Part shown: positions 1 through 6,277 of the stretch, piece after piece
Position numbering within the stretch: the first letter of the stretch is position 1
Layout of the letters: each line of letters opens with the position of its first letter
Assembly (NCBI GenBank): GCA_041487355.1
Contig: JBGPND010000250.1
Span: forward strand, 1-6,949
Source: JAMXLO01 sp041487355
Lineage (GTDB): Bacteria > Pseudomonadota > Alphaproteobacteria > Acetobacterales > Acetobacteraceae
Direction of reading: 5' to 3'
Length of the DNA: 6,949 bases
Translations under genes and position numbers: made by a program
Notes under the pieces: generated by a model
What the model was told of the DNA's origin: nothing
Seen by the model: the letters and a program-made list of their open reading frames with translations, nothing else
Database searches by the model: none

Positions 1-1529
1 GAAAACGACAGGAGTTGCCGGGTCAGCGCGACGCCGCGCTCGCAGGCGTGCAGGATGTTGTCCATCAACCGCGGCAGATTTCCGGCCGGCCGCCGCTTGG
101 CCAGCTCGGCATTGCCGGTGATGACGGCGAGCAGGTTGTTGAAGTCGTGTGCCACGCCGCCGGTGAGCTGGCCGATCGCCTCCATCTTCTGTGCCTGGCG
201 AAGCTGCGCCTCGAGCTGCTCGCGCTCGGTAAGGTCGCGTGCGGACGTGATGATGAACCGGTCGCCGCCGGCGGCCTGGCTGGGTACCAGAACGGCCATC
301 ACATCGACCGTGCGGGTGCGTCCCGCCATGCTACGGCGCGCCACGTAGCGCTGCGGTTGCCCGGTGCGCAGGCACTCGCGGAATTTTTGCAACGGAACCT
401 GGGCGGCCTCGGTCCCCAGCACCTCCTCCAGCGTGCGGCCGATCACCTGCTCGCGGCGCATGCCATAGGCCGACGCACAGGTCGGATTCAGATCCACATA
501 GACGAAGCGCCCATCCGGCGTCGCGCGCTGTAGCGTCAGCCAGTCCAGCGAGTTGTCGAAGAACGCCTGCAACTGCGCGCGGCTGGACGCGAGTTGCCTG
601 GCGCGTTCCTCGGCCTGACGTTCAAGCTGCTCATTCAGCTCGCGCAGGCGTCGCTCGCTTTCCTGCAGTGCCTGGGCGATGCGCTTGCGCTCGTCGATGT
701 TCTCGATCACGCCGAGCGTATGGAGAAGCCTGCCTTCGCTATCCCGGATCGGTCCGACGTTCACGCTCACCCAGAGCGGATCGCCCGACTTGCAGAGGAA
801 CCGCTCTTCCAATTGGAGCTGCGGCAGCGTGCCTTCAACAAGCGCCTGCCCCGCGGCGCGGCATTGCTCGCGGTCCTCCGGATGGACGAGATCGAGGAAG
901 CTGCGTCCAACGAGTTCGCCGGTTTCGTAGCCGAGCATGCGACAGAGCGCGGGATTGACCTCGCGAAACCGGAAGTCCGGACCCGCGGTTGCCTTGCCGA
1001 GCGGGCTCTGCTCGAAGACGCGACGAAACCGCTCCTCGCTTTCCCGCAGCGCAGCCTCGGCACGCTTGCGATCGGTGATGTCCACATCGACCCCGCTGTA
1101 GCGCACCGGCGTGCCGGCGGCGTCGCGGATCACGCGCCCACGGCCAAAGATCCAACGGGTCTGGCCATCGGGACGCAGGATTCGATACTCGACCTCGAAG
1201 TAGTCGGCGCCGGTATCGACCGCTTGGCGGAAGCCCTCGGCAATCCGCTCGTGGTCGGTCGGGTGACGCAACTGCCGGATCGTCTCGATCGATACCGCCT
1301 CGCTCGTGGGTTCGAGCCCTATGGTGCGGAAGAACTGTGCGGTGCCCCTGACCATGCCCGTCGACAGATCGGCGTCCCAGACACCGATCCCCGCCGAGAG
1401 CTCTGCCAGGGTCAGAACCTCGTCGCGGCCACCACTCTCCAGGATTGCGCGCGCATCGACGGGGAAGGCCGGAACCCCCGTCCCCGCAACGCGCCGCTCG
1501 TCACGTCCACCCCATCGCGTCTCGACCAT
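1..1529 (-). CDS. Three-PAS sensor histidine kinase, N-terminal part (C-terminus beyond window start)
   Basis: Partial gene with 509 codons visible. It senses an unknown signal through PAS domains and autophosphorylates a histidine for phosphotransfer. In order I see PAS 1 (about residues 40-155, ending GVDVDITDRKRAE), PAS 2 (about 165-283, with the typical FRRVFEQSPLG opening and LGYETGELVGRSFLDLVHPED core), a short coiled-coil linker (about 285-318), PAS 3 (about 320-436) and the start of the HisKA dimerisation domain. The H-box reads GGVAHDFNNLLAVI with the phospho-acceptor at His461. No membrane segment or signal peptide is visible, so it is probably cytoplasmic. The HATPase domain, and any receiver domain, lie outside the window. 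This GGVAHDFNN subgroup is often a hybrid kinase. The start is the only in-frame ATG ahead of PAS 1, but it has no convincing ribosome binding site; a TTG at 1685 is the alternative. The frame is open across the whole stretch. Confidence 0.92.
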   Translation of the reverse strand, partial: MVETRWGGRDERRVAGTGVPAFPVDARAILESGGRDEVLTLAELSAGIGVWDADLSTGMVRGTAQFFRTIGLEPTSEAVSIETIRQLRHPTDHERIAEGFRQAVDTGADYFEVEYRILRPDGQTRWIFGRGRVIRDAAGTPVRYSGVDVDITDRKRAEAALRESEERFRRVFEQSPLGKATAGPDFRFREVNPALCRMLGYETGELVGRSFLDLVHPEDREQCRAAGQALVEGTLPQLQLEERFLCKSGDPLWVSVNVGPIRDSEGRLLHTLGVIENIDERKRIAQALQESERRLRELNEQLERQAEERARQLASSRAQLQAFFDNSLDWLTLQRATPDGRFVYVDLNPTCASAYGMRREQVIGRTLEEVLGTEAAQVPLQKFRECLRTGQPQRYVARRSMAGRTRTVDVMAVLVPSQAAGGDRFIITSARDLTEREQLEAQLRQAQKMEAIGQLTGGVAHDFNNLLAVITGNAELAKRRPAGNLPRLMDNILHACERGVALTRQLLSF

Positions 1530-1696
1530 CCGAGCAGTGTTACAGCAAGTGCCGCCGCGCGGGGAGGGGGGCCGGATGGTTGCGCACTGCGATTTTGGTC
1601 GCCGGACGAATCGGCTGGCTCTGCCGGGGCAAGACGCCGGCTCCCTGGCTGCATCCCGATCGCCGCACGCGAAACTGCATGGCAAACGCCCCCGGC
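1530..1696. other. Intergenic gap between binding protein and kinase genes
   Basis: This 167-base gap separates two minus-strand genes. On the minus strand it holds a pyrimidine-rich tract (1558-1573, read as C-rich with one T) not far upstream of the kinase ATG. I see no clear -35/-10 pair, no Shine-Dalgarno sequence near 1529 and no strong hairpin followed by a T-run. The kinase may therefore have its own unrecognised promoter or be read through from the binding protein gene. The kinase reading frame also stays open through this gap, so a longer N-terminus using a non-ATG start cannot be excluded. Confidence 0.5.
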
Positions 1697-2938
1697 TCAG
1701 CCGTTGACCAACTTGCAGCTTCCCTGGTCCATCGGCCGGAACGCCTGTTCGGCGGGGATCGTCCGCTTGTGCGTGTAATAGTCCCAGGGTTCCTTCGACT
1801 CGGCGGGGGACTTCACCTCGAACAGATGCATGTCGTGGATCACGCGGCCATCCTGGCGCACGCGCCCCTTGCCGAATATCGGATCATCGGTCGGCATCGC
1901 CTTCATCTGCTCTATGGCCGCGCGTCCGCTTGCCTTGGCGCGCTCCGGCCCCATCGCGACGATTGCTTTCAGGTAGTGCAGCACCGCGGCATACTGGCCG
2001 GCCTGAATCGAATTGGGCACCACACCGTTCAAGCGCTTGGCATAGCGCAGGCCGAACTCGCGCGTGGCGGCGTTCAGGTTCCAGTAATACGGCTCGGTCA
2101 GCAGCACGCCCTGCGCAGCCTGCAGGCCGACGCCGTGCACGTCCTGGATCAGGAAGATCAGCCCGGCGACCTTCTGGCCGCCCTTCATGATACCGAATTC
2201 GGCGGCCTGCTTGATGCAGTTGACCGTATCGCCGCCGCCATTCGCGAGACCGATCATCTTGGCACCGCTTGCCTTCGCCTGCACGATGTAGGCGGAAAAG
2301 TCGCTCGTGCCAGGGAACGGGGCCAGCGCCTGACCGAGCACTTTGCCGCCGGCGGCGGTGACGAAGCTCGCCGCGTCTTTTTGCAGTGAATGACCGAACG
2401 CATAGTCGGCGGTGATGAAGAACCAGGTGTCGCCGCCCTCCTTCACCGCAGCGTCCACCACGCCGTGCGGCATCGACCACGTGTCGTAGACGAAGTGCAG
2501 ATGGTTGGGGCCGCACTTGGATCCGCTGATGTCGGCCGAGGCGGCGCCGGTGAAGATCGCCACCTTGTCCTTCTGCTTCACCAGGTCGGCCAGCGCGAAT
2601 GCCGCCGATGACAGCGGTACGTCGGTGATGACATCGACGCCCTGGTTATCGAACCAGTCGCGCGCGATCGCCACCGCGACATCGGGCTTGAGCTGCAGGT
2701 CGGCCTGCACGATTTCGGCCTTGATCGAGGGATTGGCGCGCATGAAGTCCTCGACCCCCATTTGCGCGCCGAGCACCGAGCCGAGACCGGTGTTGGCGGC
2801 ATAGGGGCCGGCCATGTCGGTCAGCACGCCGATACGGATTGGCTTATCCGCGGCGCGCGTGCGGCGCGGCAGCGCGGCGGCTGCGCTGGCGGCGACGCCG
2901 CCGCGCAGCACTGCGCGGCGGCTGATGGATGCTTTCAT
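1697..2938 (-). CDS. ABC transporter periplasmic substrate-binding protein, LivK/type 1 periplasmic binding protein family
   Basis: A 413-residue solute-capture protein of the Peripla_BP_6 (branched-chain amino acid/amide binding) type. The N-terminus carries a twin-arginine-like signal: SRRAVLRGG at residues 6-14, then an alanine-rich core and a likely cleavage after TRA near residue 29. The mature protein opens with the family's IRIGVLTDMAGPY strand-loop. Other typical segments are the VITDVPLSSAA loop, GGDTWFFITADYAFGH, IGLANGGGDTVNCIKQAAEFGI and the C-terminal block around DPIFGKGRVRQDGR and WDYY. I chose the ATG at 2938 because it gives a clean signal peptide and has AGGGAA 7 bases upstream; a farther ATG-like start at 3040 would lie inside the upstream hydrolase gene. 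It follows that hydrolase gene by 14 bases, so cotranscription is likely. No permease or ATPase gene is present, so it is an orphan here. Relatives bind amino acids, amides or aromatic acids; the ligand cannot be read from the sequence. Confidence 0.9.
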   Translation of the reverse strand: MKASISRRAVLRGGVAASAAAALPRRTRAADKPIRIGVLTDMAGPYAANTGLGSVLGAQMGVEDFMRANPSIKAEIVQADLQLKPDVAVAIARDWFDNQGVDVITDVPLSSAAFALADLVKQKDKVAIFTGAASADISGSKCGPNHLHFVYDTWSMPHGVVDAAVKEGGDTWFFITADYAFGHSLQKDAASFVTAAGGKVLGQALAPFPGTSDFSAYIVQAKASGAKMIGLANGGGDTVNCIKQAAEFGIMKGGQKVAGLIFLIQDVHGVGLQAAQGVLLTEPYYWNLNAATREFGLRYAKRLNGVVPNSIQAGQYAAVLHYLKAIVAMGPERAKASGRAAIEQMKAMPTDDPIFGKGRVRQDGRVIHDMHLFEVKSPAESKEPWDYYTHKRTIPAEQAFRPMDQGSCKLVNG

Positions 2939-2945
2939 GGCGTTG

Positions 2946-2951
2946 TTCCCT
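2946..2951 (-). promoter_or_regulatory. Ribosome binding site of the binding protein gene
   Basis: AGGGAA on the minus strand lies 7 bases before the ATG at 2938 and begins just after the TGA of the hydrolase gene. It supports this start over the in-frame upstream start at 3040 and suggests translational coupling with the hydrolase. Confidence 0.6.
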
Positions 2952-2952
2952 G

Positions 2953-3702
2953 TCATGTCCCGAGATGTTTGGCGTAGAAGGCAAAGGTCTTGTCCCAGGC
3001 GTCCTGCGCCTGTTCCTGCCGATAGCTTGGCCGGTACCACGCGTTGAAGGCATGTCCCGCGCCGTCATAGCGATGGAACTCATAGTTCTTGCCCAGACGC
3101 TGCAGCTCCGCCTCGAGACGGTTCGCGTCATTGGGCGAGGGGTTGCCGTCCTCGTTGCCGAACAATCCCAGGACGGGACAGCGGATTCCGTCGGTGAGGT
3201 CGATCGGCGCAATCGGCTGCCGGTCGGTCAGCCTCGACCTGTCATCCACCACGACATTGCCGCCCCAGCAGTCCACCAGGGCATCCAACTCGGCGATCCG
3301 GCAGGCCGACAGATAGGCGTGCCGCCCGCCGGAGCAGAAGCCGATCACGCCGCCCTTGCCGTTGCTGTTCGGCTGCGCGCGCAGATACGCCGCGGAAGCG
3401 CGCACGTCGCCGACCACCTGCTCATCCGGCATGCCGCCTTCCGCGCGTGCGCGCGCCACGATGGCCGGATCGCCGCCGTCGCCGAGACGCACATAAAGAT
3501 TGGGCGCGACAGCGGCAAAGCCGTGATGCGCGAATTTGCGACACACCTCCGCGGTCCATTCGTCCCAACCAGGAAAGTGGTGAATCACCACGACACCGGG
3601 ATATTTCCCCGGCCCGCTTGGATGCGCATAGTACGCATCGGTCTGATCGCCGCCGTGGGCGCGGTATGCGACCATGGTTGCCTGGGTTGCCCGGAATGCC
3701 AT
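2953..3702 (-). CDS. Dienelactone hydrolase family alpha/beta hydrolase
   Basis: A 249-residue cytoplasmic alpha/beta hydrolase, close to the usual length of dienelactone hydrolases (carboxymethylenebutenolidase type). The family's Cys-Asp-His triad is intact: Cys123 in the nucleophile elbow GFCSGGRHA, Asp185 in LFGNEDGNPSP and His217 in GAGHAFN. The first core strand is VVVIHHFPGWDEW (37-49). Classical enzymes have a Q-E-I-F-G type sequence there, with a glutamate that interacts with the catalytic cysteine; here the place is taken by His42. A subgroup specialised for another substrate is therefore likely, and protoanemonin or dienelactone should not be assumed. The ATG at 3702 is chosen for its strong GGGAGGG site 5 bases upstream; a second ATG at 3675 lies inside the likely first strand. 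It leads a minus-strand unit with the binding protein gene and diverges from the ThDP enzyme gene. Confidence 0.9.
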   Translation of the reverse strand: MAFRATQATMVAYRAHGGDQTDAYYAHPSGPGKYPGVVVIHHFPGWDEWTAEVCRKFAHHGFAAVAPNLYVRLGDGGDPAIVARARAEGGMPDEQVVGDVRASAAYLRAQPNSNGKGGVIGFCSGGRHAYLSACRIAELDALVDCWGGNVVVDDRSRLTDRQPIAPIDLTDGIRCPVLGLFGNEDGNPSPNDANRLEAELQRLGKNYEFHRYDGAGHAFNAWYRPSYRQEQAQDAWDKTFAFYAKHLGT

Positions 3703-3792
3703 GCCGACCCTCCCTCTCCGGCCGCCCGACTGTAGACGCGTCTGGCGGGCCGCGCCTAGGCTTCGCCAAACGCCACAAGGGAGGAGGGACAG
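3703..3792. promoter_or_regulatory. Divergent intergenic regulatory region with palindrome
   Basis: These 90 bases separate the hydrolase (minus) and ThDP enzyme (plus) start codons and must hold both promoters or lie close to them. A perfect palindrome, AGACGCGTCT, sits at 3734-3743, near the middle. It is flanked by the complementary arms GCCCG (3724-3728) and CGGGC (3746-3750). That is an operator-like layout for a dimeric regulator, although short palindromes also arise by chance in GC-rich DNA. Strong purine-rich ribosome binding sites occupy both ends: GGGAGGG on the minus strand at 3708-3714 and GGGAGGAGGG on the plus strand at 3779-3788. I found no good sigma-70 -35/-10 pair on either strand. 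Confidence 0.45.
3779..3788 (+). promoter_or_regulatory. Strong ribosome binding site of the ThDP enzyme gene
   Basis: GGGAGGAGGG ends 4 bases before the ATG at 3793 and contains two overlapping GGAGG-like cores. It fixes the start and suggests efficient translation. Confidence 0.75.
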
Positions 3793-5436
3793 ATGCGCGC
3801 AGCCGATGCCGTCGTGGAGATCCTGAAACGCGAAGGCGTGACCACGCTGTTCTGCTTCCCGACCACGTCGCTGATCGAGACCGCCGTGGCCGGAGGCCTG
3901 CGTCCCATCATCTGCCGCCAGGAACGCGTCGGCGTCGATATGGCCGACGGCTACGCCCGCGTCACCAACGGCCGGCCGCCCAGCGTGTTCGCCATGCAGT
4001 ACGGACCAGGCGCGGAGAACGCCTTCCCGGGGATCGCCACGACGTTCTCCGATTCGGTGCCGGTGCTGTTCCTGCCGCTCGGCCACGCGCGCGAGCAGGC
4101 GCAGGTGTTTCCGATGTTCCATTCGAGCCGCACCTACGCGTCGGTCACCAAGCAGGTGGAGCACGTCATCGTTCCGGAGCAGGTGCCGGCGGCGATGCGC
4201 CGCGCGTTCAGCCAGTTGAAGAACGGGCGGCCGGGGCCGGTGATGGTGGAGCTGCCGCGCGATCTGCTGGACCTCGACATCGGCAGCGAGGCGCTCGACC
4301 ATCGGCCGGTCCGCCCGACCCGCGCCTCGCCTGACGCGCACGATGTGGACGAAGCCGCGCGCCTGCTGCTGGACGCGTCGTGTCCGGTGATCCTCGCCGG
4401 CCAGGGCGTGCTGTATGCCGAGGCGAGCGACGAGCTGGTGCGGCTGGCGGAGTTGTTGCAGAGCCCGGTGATGACGACGGTGGACGGCAAGAGCGCCTTC
4501 CCCGAGGACCACGCACTCGCGCTCGGTTCCGGCGGCAACGGCTTCACCGGCCAGGGCGCGCATTTCCTGTATGCCAAGGCCGATCTGGTTCTCGGTATCG
4601 GCACCGGGCTCAATCGCCATCCGCTGACCACGCCGCCGCTGCCTGCCGGCGTGCGCATCATCCATGCCACCAACGACACGCGCGACCTGCACAAGAGCTA
4701 CGCGACCGAAGTGACGTTGCTGGGCGATGCCAAACTCGTTCTGGCGGCGCTGATCGATGCGGTGAAGGACCGGCTCGGCGGACGCTTGCTGAACCGCTCG
4801 CCGGCCGAGGAGATCGCCGCGAAGCGGGAAGCCTGGCTGGCGCGCTGGCAGGCGAAGCTGACCTCGGCGGAGAAGCCGATCACGCCGTATCGGGTCATCG
4901 ACGAGTTCATGCGCGCGGTGGATCCGGCCGGTGCGATCGTGACGCATGATTCCGGCAGTCCGCGCGAGCAGTTGCTGCCGTTCTATCGTGCGACGCGGCC
5001 GCGCGGCTATCTCGGCTGGGGCAAGTCGCATCAGCTCGGCACCGGGTTGGGGTTGACGATTGGTGCGAAGATCGCCGCGCCGGACAAGTTCTGCGTGAAC
5101 TTCATGGGCGATGCGGCGTTCGGCATGACCGGGCTGGATTTCGAGACGGCGGTGCGCTGTGGCGTGCCGATCCTGACGATCGTGCTGAACAACTCGACGA
5201 TGGCGATCGAGATCCCGCACATGAAGCTGTCGCACGAGCGCTACCGGTCGCGCGACCTGGGTGGCAGCTACGCCAACCTGGCACGCGATCTCGGCGGCTG
5301 GAGCGAGCGGGTGGAGGATCCGTCGCAGGTGGGTGCTGCGATCCTGCGCGCGCGGCGTCAGACGGAGGAGGGCAGGGCGTGTCTGCTCGAGTTCGTCACC
5401 AGTGCCGAGACGGCGTTCTCGCGGCGGGAGGGATGA
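3793..5436 (+). CDS. Thiamine-diphosphate-dependent enzyme, acetolactate synthase-like
   Basis: A 547-residue member of the acetolactate synthase/pyruvate oxidase/benzoylformate decarboxylase superfamily. These enzymes use thiamine diphosphate and Mg2+ to cleave or form C-C bonds next to a carbonyl, typically of 2-oxo acids. Three domains are visible. The N-terminal pyrimidine-binding domain (about 1-170) has Glu44 in CRQERVGVDMADGYAR, the expected ylide-forming glutamate, plus GPGAENAFPGIA. The central domain is at about 183-325. The C-terminal pyrophosphate-binding domain (about 365-540) has the metal-binding motif from GDA (439-441) to NN (466-467). The loop usually reading G-x-P-G in acetolactate synthase is CFPTTSL (21-27), so this is probably not housekeeping acetolactate synthase; no regulatory small-subunit gene follows. 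The reaction and substrate are unknown. The start is set by a strong ribosome binding site. It heads the plus-strand unit and diverges from the hydrolase gene. Confidence 0.92.
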   Translation: MRAADAVVEILKREGVTTLFCFPTTSLIETAVAGGLRPIICRQERVGVDMADGYARVTNGRPPSVFAMQYGPGAENAFPGIATTFSDSVPVLFLPLGHAREQAQVFPMFHSSRTYASVTKQVEHVIVPEQVPAAMRRAFSQLKNGRPGPVMVELPRDLLDLDIGSEALDHRPVRPTRASPDAHDVDEAARLLLDASCPVILAGQGVLYAEASDELVRLAELLQSPVMTTVDGKSAFPEDHALALGSGGNGFTGQGAHFLYAKADLVLGIGTGLNRHPLTTPPLPAGVRIIHATNDTRDLHKSYATEVTLLGDAKLVLAALIDAVKDRLGGRLLNRSPAEEIAAKREAWLARWQAKLTSAEKPITPYRVIDEFMRAVDPAGAIVTHDSGSPREQLLPFYRATRPRGYLGWGKSHQLGTGLGLTIGAKIAAPDKFCVNFMGDAAFGMTGLDFETAVRCGVPILTIVLNNSTMAIEIPHMKLSHERYRSRDLGGSYANLARDLGGWSERVEDPSQVGAAILRARRQTEEGRACLLEFVTSAETAFSRREG

Positions 5437-5446
5437 CAGAGCGGCG

Positions 5447-5785
5447 ATGAGCGACGACGACCTGTTCGAAGTGGAGCAACTGGAACGTGCGGCTGAGTGG
5501 CGCCTGCGGAAGGTCGACGAGGATCCCGCCGACGAGAAAAGCGCCGCCGCAGCCAGGCAGTTGGAGAAACTTGCGGCGGATGTCCGTCGCCTGCGCGGCT
5601 CATCGCTGTTCCAGGAGTATCTCGCCATCTGCAACTGGCTCGGCGAGTCCGACGGCATCACGGATTTCATGGAGCTTGCGAACGACTACCGGTCGAGGAT
5701 CGGCTTCGATCGCTGGCCGGAGAATGGGGAGGCGTATCTGCGCGCGCTGGTCGACCTGGCGAAGGAGACGTTTGGGACGGCGTGA
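5447..5785 (+). CDS. Small acidic helical protein of unknown function
   Basis: A 112-residue protein I do not recognise. It starts with a strongly acidic segment (MSDDDLFEVEQLE), followed by a charged, alanine-rich helical stretch (about 8-50) that could form a helical hairpin or coiled coil. A mixed region follows with LAICNWLGESDGI (59-71), FDRWPENGEAYL (87-98) and a final helix. It has no signal peptide and no membrane segment. The single cysteine is Cys62. The ATG lies 10 bases after the ThDP enzyme stop codon; the nearest good Shine-Dalgarno sequence (GGGAGGGA at 5426-5433) is rather far, and overlaps the end of that gene, so translational coupling is likely. The position suggests an accessory, stability or regulatory partner of the ThDP enzyme, but this is context only. 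It does not resemble the ACT-domain small subunits of acetolactate synthase. Confidence 0.75.
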   Translation: MSDDDLFEVEQLERAAEWRLRKVDEDPADEKSAAAARQLEKLAADVRRLRGSSLFQEYLAICNWLGESDGITDFMELANDYRSRIGFDRWPENGEAYLRALVDLAKETFGTA

Positions 5786-5804
5786 AGGCGGTAGCCGCCG
5801 TCCC
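5774..5804 (+). terminator. Stem-loop across the stop codon of the small acidic protein gene
   Basis: A perfect 9-base inverted repeat, GGGACGGCG (5774-5782) and CGCCGTCCC (5796-5804), encloses a 13-base loop that starts exactly at the TGA. A shorter hairpin, GGCGG-TAG-CCGCC (5787-5799), competes with it. Only ACTT follows rather than a T-run, so it may act as an mRNA-stabilising or attenuating structure rather than a classical terminator. Confidence 0.4.
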
Positions 5805-5871
5805 ACTTGAGCAGCGCGGGCGAGGCGCGCAAACTAGTCCGTGGCGAACTGGCAACCATTCGCTCAATACA

Positions 5872-5879
5872 GGGGAGGA
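5872..5879 (+). promoter_or_regulatory. Ribosome binding site of the GYD protein gene
   Basis: GGGGAGGA lies 4 bases before the ATG at 5884. It decides the start, because the same frame is open for a long way upstream, into the preceding gene. Confidence 0.7.
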
Positions 5880-5883
5880 CGCG

Positions 5884-6216
5884 ATGGCTTACTTCATGCT
5901 GCGCTGGCAACTTACGGATACCACCGCCAAGACCCTGGTGGGCAAGCCGCAGGACCGCACCCGGCCGGCGAAGGCGCTGATCGAAGGTTTCGGTGGCAAG
6001 ATGCACCACTACTTCTTCGCCCTCGGCGAGTACGACGGTCTGGCGATCTGCGAGTTCCCGGACAATGTTTCGGTGGTCGCCTGCTCGATGCGCGCGTCAT
6101 CCACAGGGGCGTTCTCACGGTTCGAGACGACGGCGTTGCTGACTGCGAAGGAAGCCGAGGCGGCGATGAAGCAGGCGCACGACGCCAAGGTCGGTTACAA
6201 GCCGCCGAACGCTTGA
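5884..6216 (+). CDS. GYD domain-containing protein
   Basis: A 110-residue single-domain protein of the GYD family (PF08734), a ferredoxin-like alpha/beta fold of uncertain function found widely in bacteria. Family marks are the N-terminal strand MAYFMLRWQLTD, the R-x-R-P-A-K-A-L helix start near 25-32, the GGKMHHYFFALGEYDGLAICEFPD block (37-60) containing the name-giving G-x-Y-D as GEYD (48-51), and the STGAFSRFETTALLT strand. The usual length for the family is about 90-110 residues, so it is complete. It has no signal peptide. It starts 98 bases after the preceding gene, with a hairpin in between, so it may be a separate transcript or a weakly read distal gene. Two adjacent histidines (41-42) precede the GEYD strand. 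The biochemical role is unknown. Confidence 0.9.
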   Translation: MAYFMLRWQLTDTTAKTLVGKPQDRTRPAKALIEGFGGKMHHYFFALGEYDGLAICEFPDNVSVVACSMRASSTGAFSRFETTALLTAKEAEAAMKQAHDAKVGYKPPNA

Positions 6217-6231
6217 GGCTGGGACGGCGGC

Positions 6232-6250
6232 TGCCGCACTGCTGGCGGCA
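6232..6250. terminator. Weak stem-loop between convergent genes
   Basis: TGCCGC (6232-6237) and GCGGCA (6245-6250) form a 6-base GC stem with a 7-base loop in the 61-base gap between the convergent GYD and desaturase genes. GGAC (6222-6225) and GTCC (6252-6255) could extend it with a bulge. The position suits a bidirectional terminator, but no T-run follows on either strand. Confidence 0.3.
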
Positions 6251-6277
6251 TGTCCTGCTTCCGCGCCGCTCGCGCGC

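Noticed and set aside
1621..1650. A possible hairpin (GCCGG...CCGGC on the minus strand) after the binding protein gene.
   Set aside because: The stem is only 5 bases with a 9-base loop and no T-run, which is expected by chance in DNA this GC-rich.
594..1778. A 394-codon open frame on the plus strand over the kinase gene.
   Set aside because: It is in register with the antisense kinase codons and has no recognisable domain. The minus strand encodes clear PAS and HisKA motifs throughout.
1445..2389. A 314-codon plus-strand frame over the binding protein gene, and a similar one at 2929-3735 over the hydrolase gene.
   Set aside because: Both are in-register mirror frames of well-supported minus-strand genes, with low-complexity composition and no motif.
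2939..3040. A longer form of the binding protein starting at 3040.
   Set aside because: It would overlap the hydrolase gene and place 34 unrelated residues before a clean signal peptide; AGGGAA supports the ATG at 2938.
3703..5670. A very long open frame on the minus strand running antisense across the whole ThDP enzyme gene, continuous with the hydrolase frame.
   Set aside because: Its codons are exactly in register with those of the plus-strand gene, so it stays open simply because TTA, CTA and TCA codons are almost absent in that GC-rich gene. The translation is arginine- and histidine-rich with no domain, and the hydrolase start at 3702 has its own strong ribosome binding site.
5807..5836. 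A possible promoter for the GYD gene, TTGAGC with AAACTA 18 bases later.
   Set aside because: The -10 match is poor, and such loose matches are common; there is no independent support.
5497..5883. An N-terminal extension of the GYD protein upstream of 5884, in the same frame.
   Set aside because: It would overlap the small acidic protein gene almost entirely, whereas the ATG at 5884 has a strong ribosome binding site and matches the family's usual N-terminus.
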